Part shown: in pieces, positions 63,341-64,000 of the stretch
Position numbering within the stretch: the stretch's first letter is position 1
How the letters are laid out: every line of letters starts with the position of its first letter
NCBI RefSeq assembly: GCF_021535135.1
Contig: NZ_CP091036.1
Location: forward strand, 3,596,001 to 3,660,000
Length of the DNA stretch: 64,000 bases
From: Antarcticibacterium sp. 1MA-6-2
GTDB lineage: Bacteria > Bacteroidota > Bacteroidia > Flavobacteriales > Flavobacteriaceae
Direction of reading: 5' to 3'
Made by a program: the position numbers and the translations under genes
Notes under the pieces: generated by a model
The model's input: only the letters and a program-made list of their open reading frames with translations
Told to the model about the DNA's origin: nothing
Databases searched by the model: none

Positions 63341-64000
63341 ATGTTTAAAAAGAGAAATAATCAATTCTTAATTATTGTATTGCTGTTAATATTCCTATCA
63401 CCTGCTCTGCAAGCTCAATGGAAACCAGCTGGAGATAAGCTTAAGACCACCTGGGGTGAAAATCTGGATCCCAACAATGTTCTTCCGGAATACCCCCGGC
63501 CAATTATGGAGCGAAACGATTGGCAAAACCTGAATGGACTTTGGGATTATAAAATAACAAAACGAGGAGAGCCACGGCCAACCCAGATGGATGGAAAAAT
63601 TCTGGTTCCTTTTGCGGTTGAATCCAGTCTTTCCGGAGTAATGAAAACCGTGGGTACTGATCAGGAACTTTGGTACAATACCAGCTTTAATGTGCCAAAA
63701 TCGTGGAGAAATAAGAGCATTATGCTCAATTTTGGAGCTGTAGACTGGCGAGCTGATGTTTGGATTAATGACATCAAAATTGGTTCTCACGAAGGTGGTT
63801 TTGATCCTTTTTCTTTTGATATTTCACCTTTCCTTGTAAGTGGGCAATCTCAGAAACTAACTGTTAAAGTATGGGATCCTTCTAATGACGGACCTCAACC
63901 TAGAGGAAAGCAGGTAAAAAATCCTGAAGGAATTTGGTACACACCTGTTACAGGTATTTGGCAAACAGTTTGGCTGGAGCTAAGTAAATAAGAAGAAAAT
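63341..64000 (+). CDS. GH2-family glycoside hydrolase, N-terminal part (continues beyond window)
   Basis: Signal peptide (to LQAQ), then the GH2 sugar-binding domain: [80 protein letters not shown] and [17 protein letters not shown]. An apparent stop follows at 63989-63991, but GCTAAGT at 63979-63985 is the recurrent scar of GCCGGT. With GCCGGT the frame reads WLEPVNKKK, as in intact GH2 proteins, and stays open to the window edge. The ~217-residue frame is therefore not a truncated enzyme. The specificity (galactosidase, mannosidase, glucuronidase) needs the missing barrel. Confidence 0.85.

Noticed and set aside
752-63985. Real cytosine deamination at methylated RCCGGY
   Set aside because: Deamination gives substitutions (RCTGGY, RCCAGY, RCTAGY) without length change. 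Most scars add one or two bases or drop one, so mutation alone does not explain them.

Overview
ORGANISM. The window looks like a polysaccharide-degrading member of the Bacteroidota, most likely a marine Flavobacteriaceae. The evidence is low GC, two SusC/SusD pairs, many lipoprotein glycoside hydrolases, a TAnnTTTG-type promoter, a LytTR/LytS pair and AraC/SusC-type regulation. I cannot name a genus. LAYOUT. (1) 2-2028: the 3' part of a beta-propeller/cytochrome c protein, a terminator, and a TMEM220-type membrane protein. (2) 2107-8813: a complete six-gene ebo operon (eboA-eboF). (3) 9165-27029: an AraC regulator divergent from a 14-gene L-fucose operon. It encodes three GH29 and one GH95 fucosidases, a FucP transporter, a mutarotase, every step of the non-phosphorylating route L-fucose > fuconolactone > fuconate > 2-keto-3-deoxyfuconate > diketo acid > pyruvate + L-lactate, and LutABC to oxidise the lactate. 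(4) 27135-28936: a LytTR response regulator and a LytS-type kinase on the minus strand. (5) 29387-56129: a locus that reads as an N-glycoprotein utilisation system, with an SSS transporter, GH130, GH20, two GH92, SusCD, an esterase, GH3, GH29, a BNR/sialidase-like protein and glycosylasparaginase. (6) 56159-64000: a second PUL, with GH43, SusCD, DUF3823 and the start of a GH2. MAIN OBSERVATION. About half of the genes are frameshifted, and the breaks are not random. Nearly every one lies where the conserved protein and the reading frame require an RCCGGY hexamer (GCCGGC, GCCGGT, ACCGGC or ACCGGT). The sequence shows instead a small set of replacements such as GCTTAGC, GCTAAGC, GCTTAGT, ACTTAAGC and ACCTAGGT. 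By eye I find about 35 such scars and no intact RCCGGY in 64 kb, while YCCGGY, RCCGGR and YCCGGR are common and undamaged. After restoring RCCGGY, and correcting six other one-base indels, every broken gene becomes one open frame of exact triplet length. The simplest reading is that the organism methylates RCCGGY (the Cfr10I/BsrFI specificity) and that the modified site was systematically miscalled in a long-read assembly. These genes are therefore annotated as single intact CDSs rather than pseudogenes.
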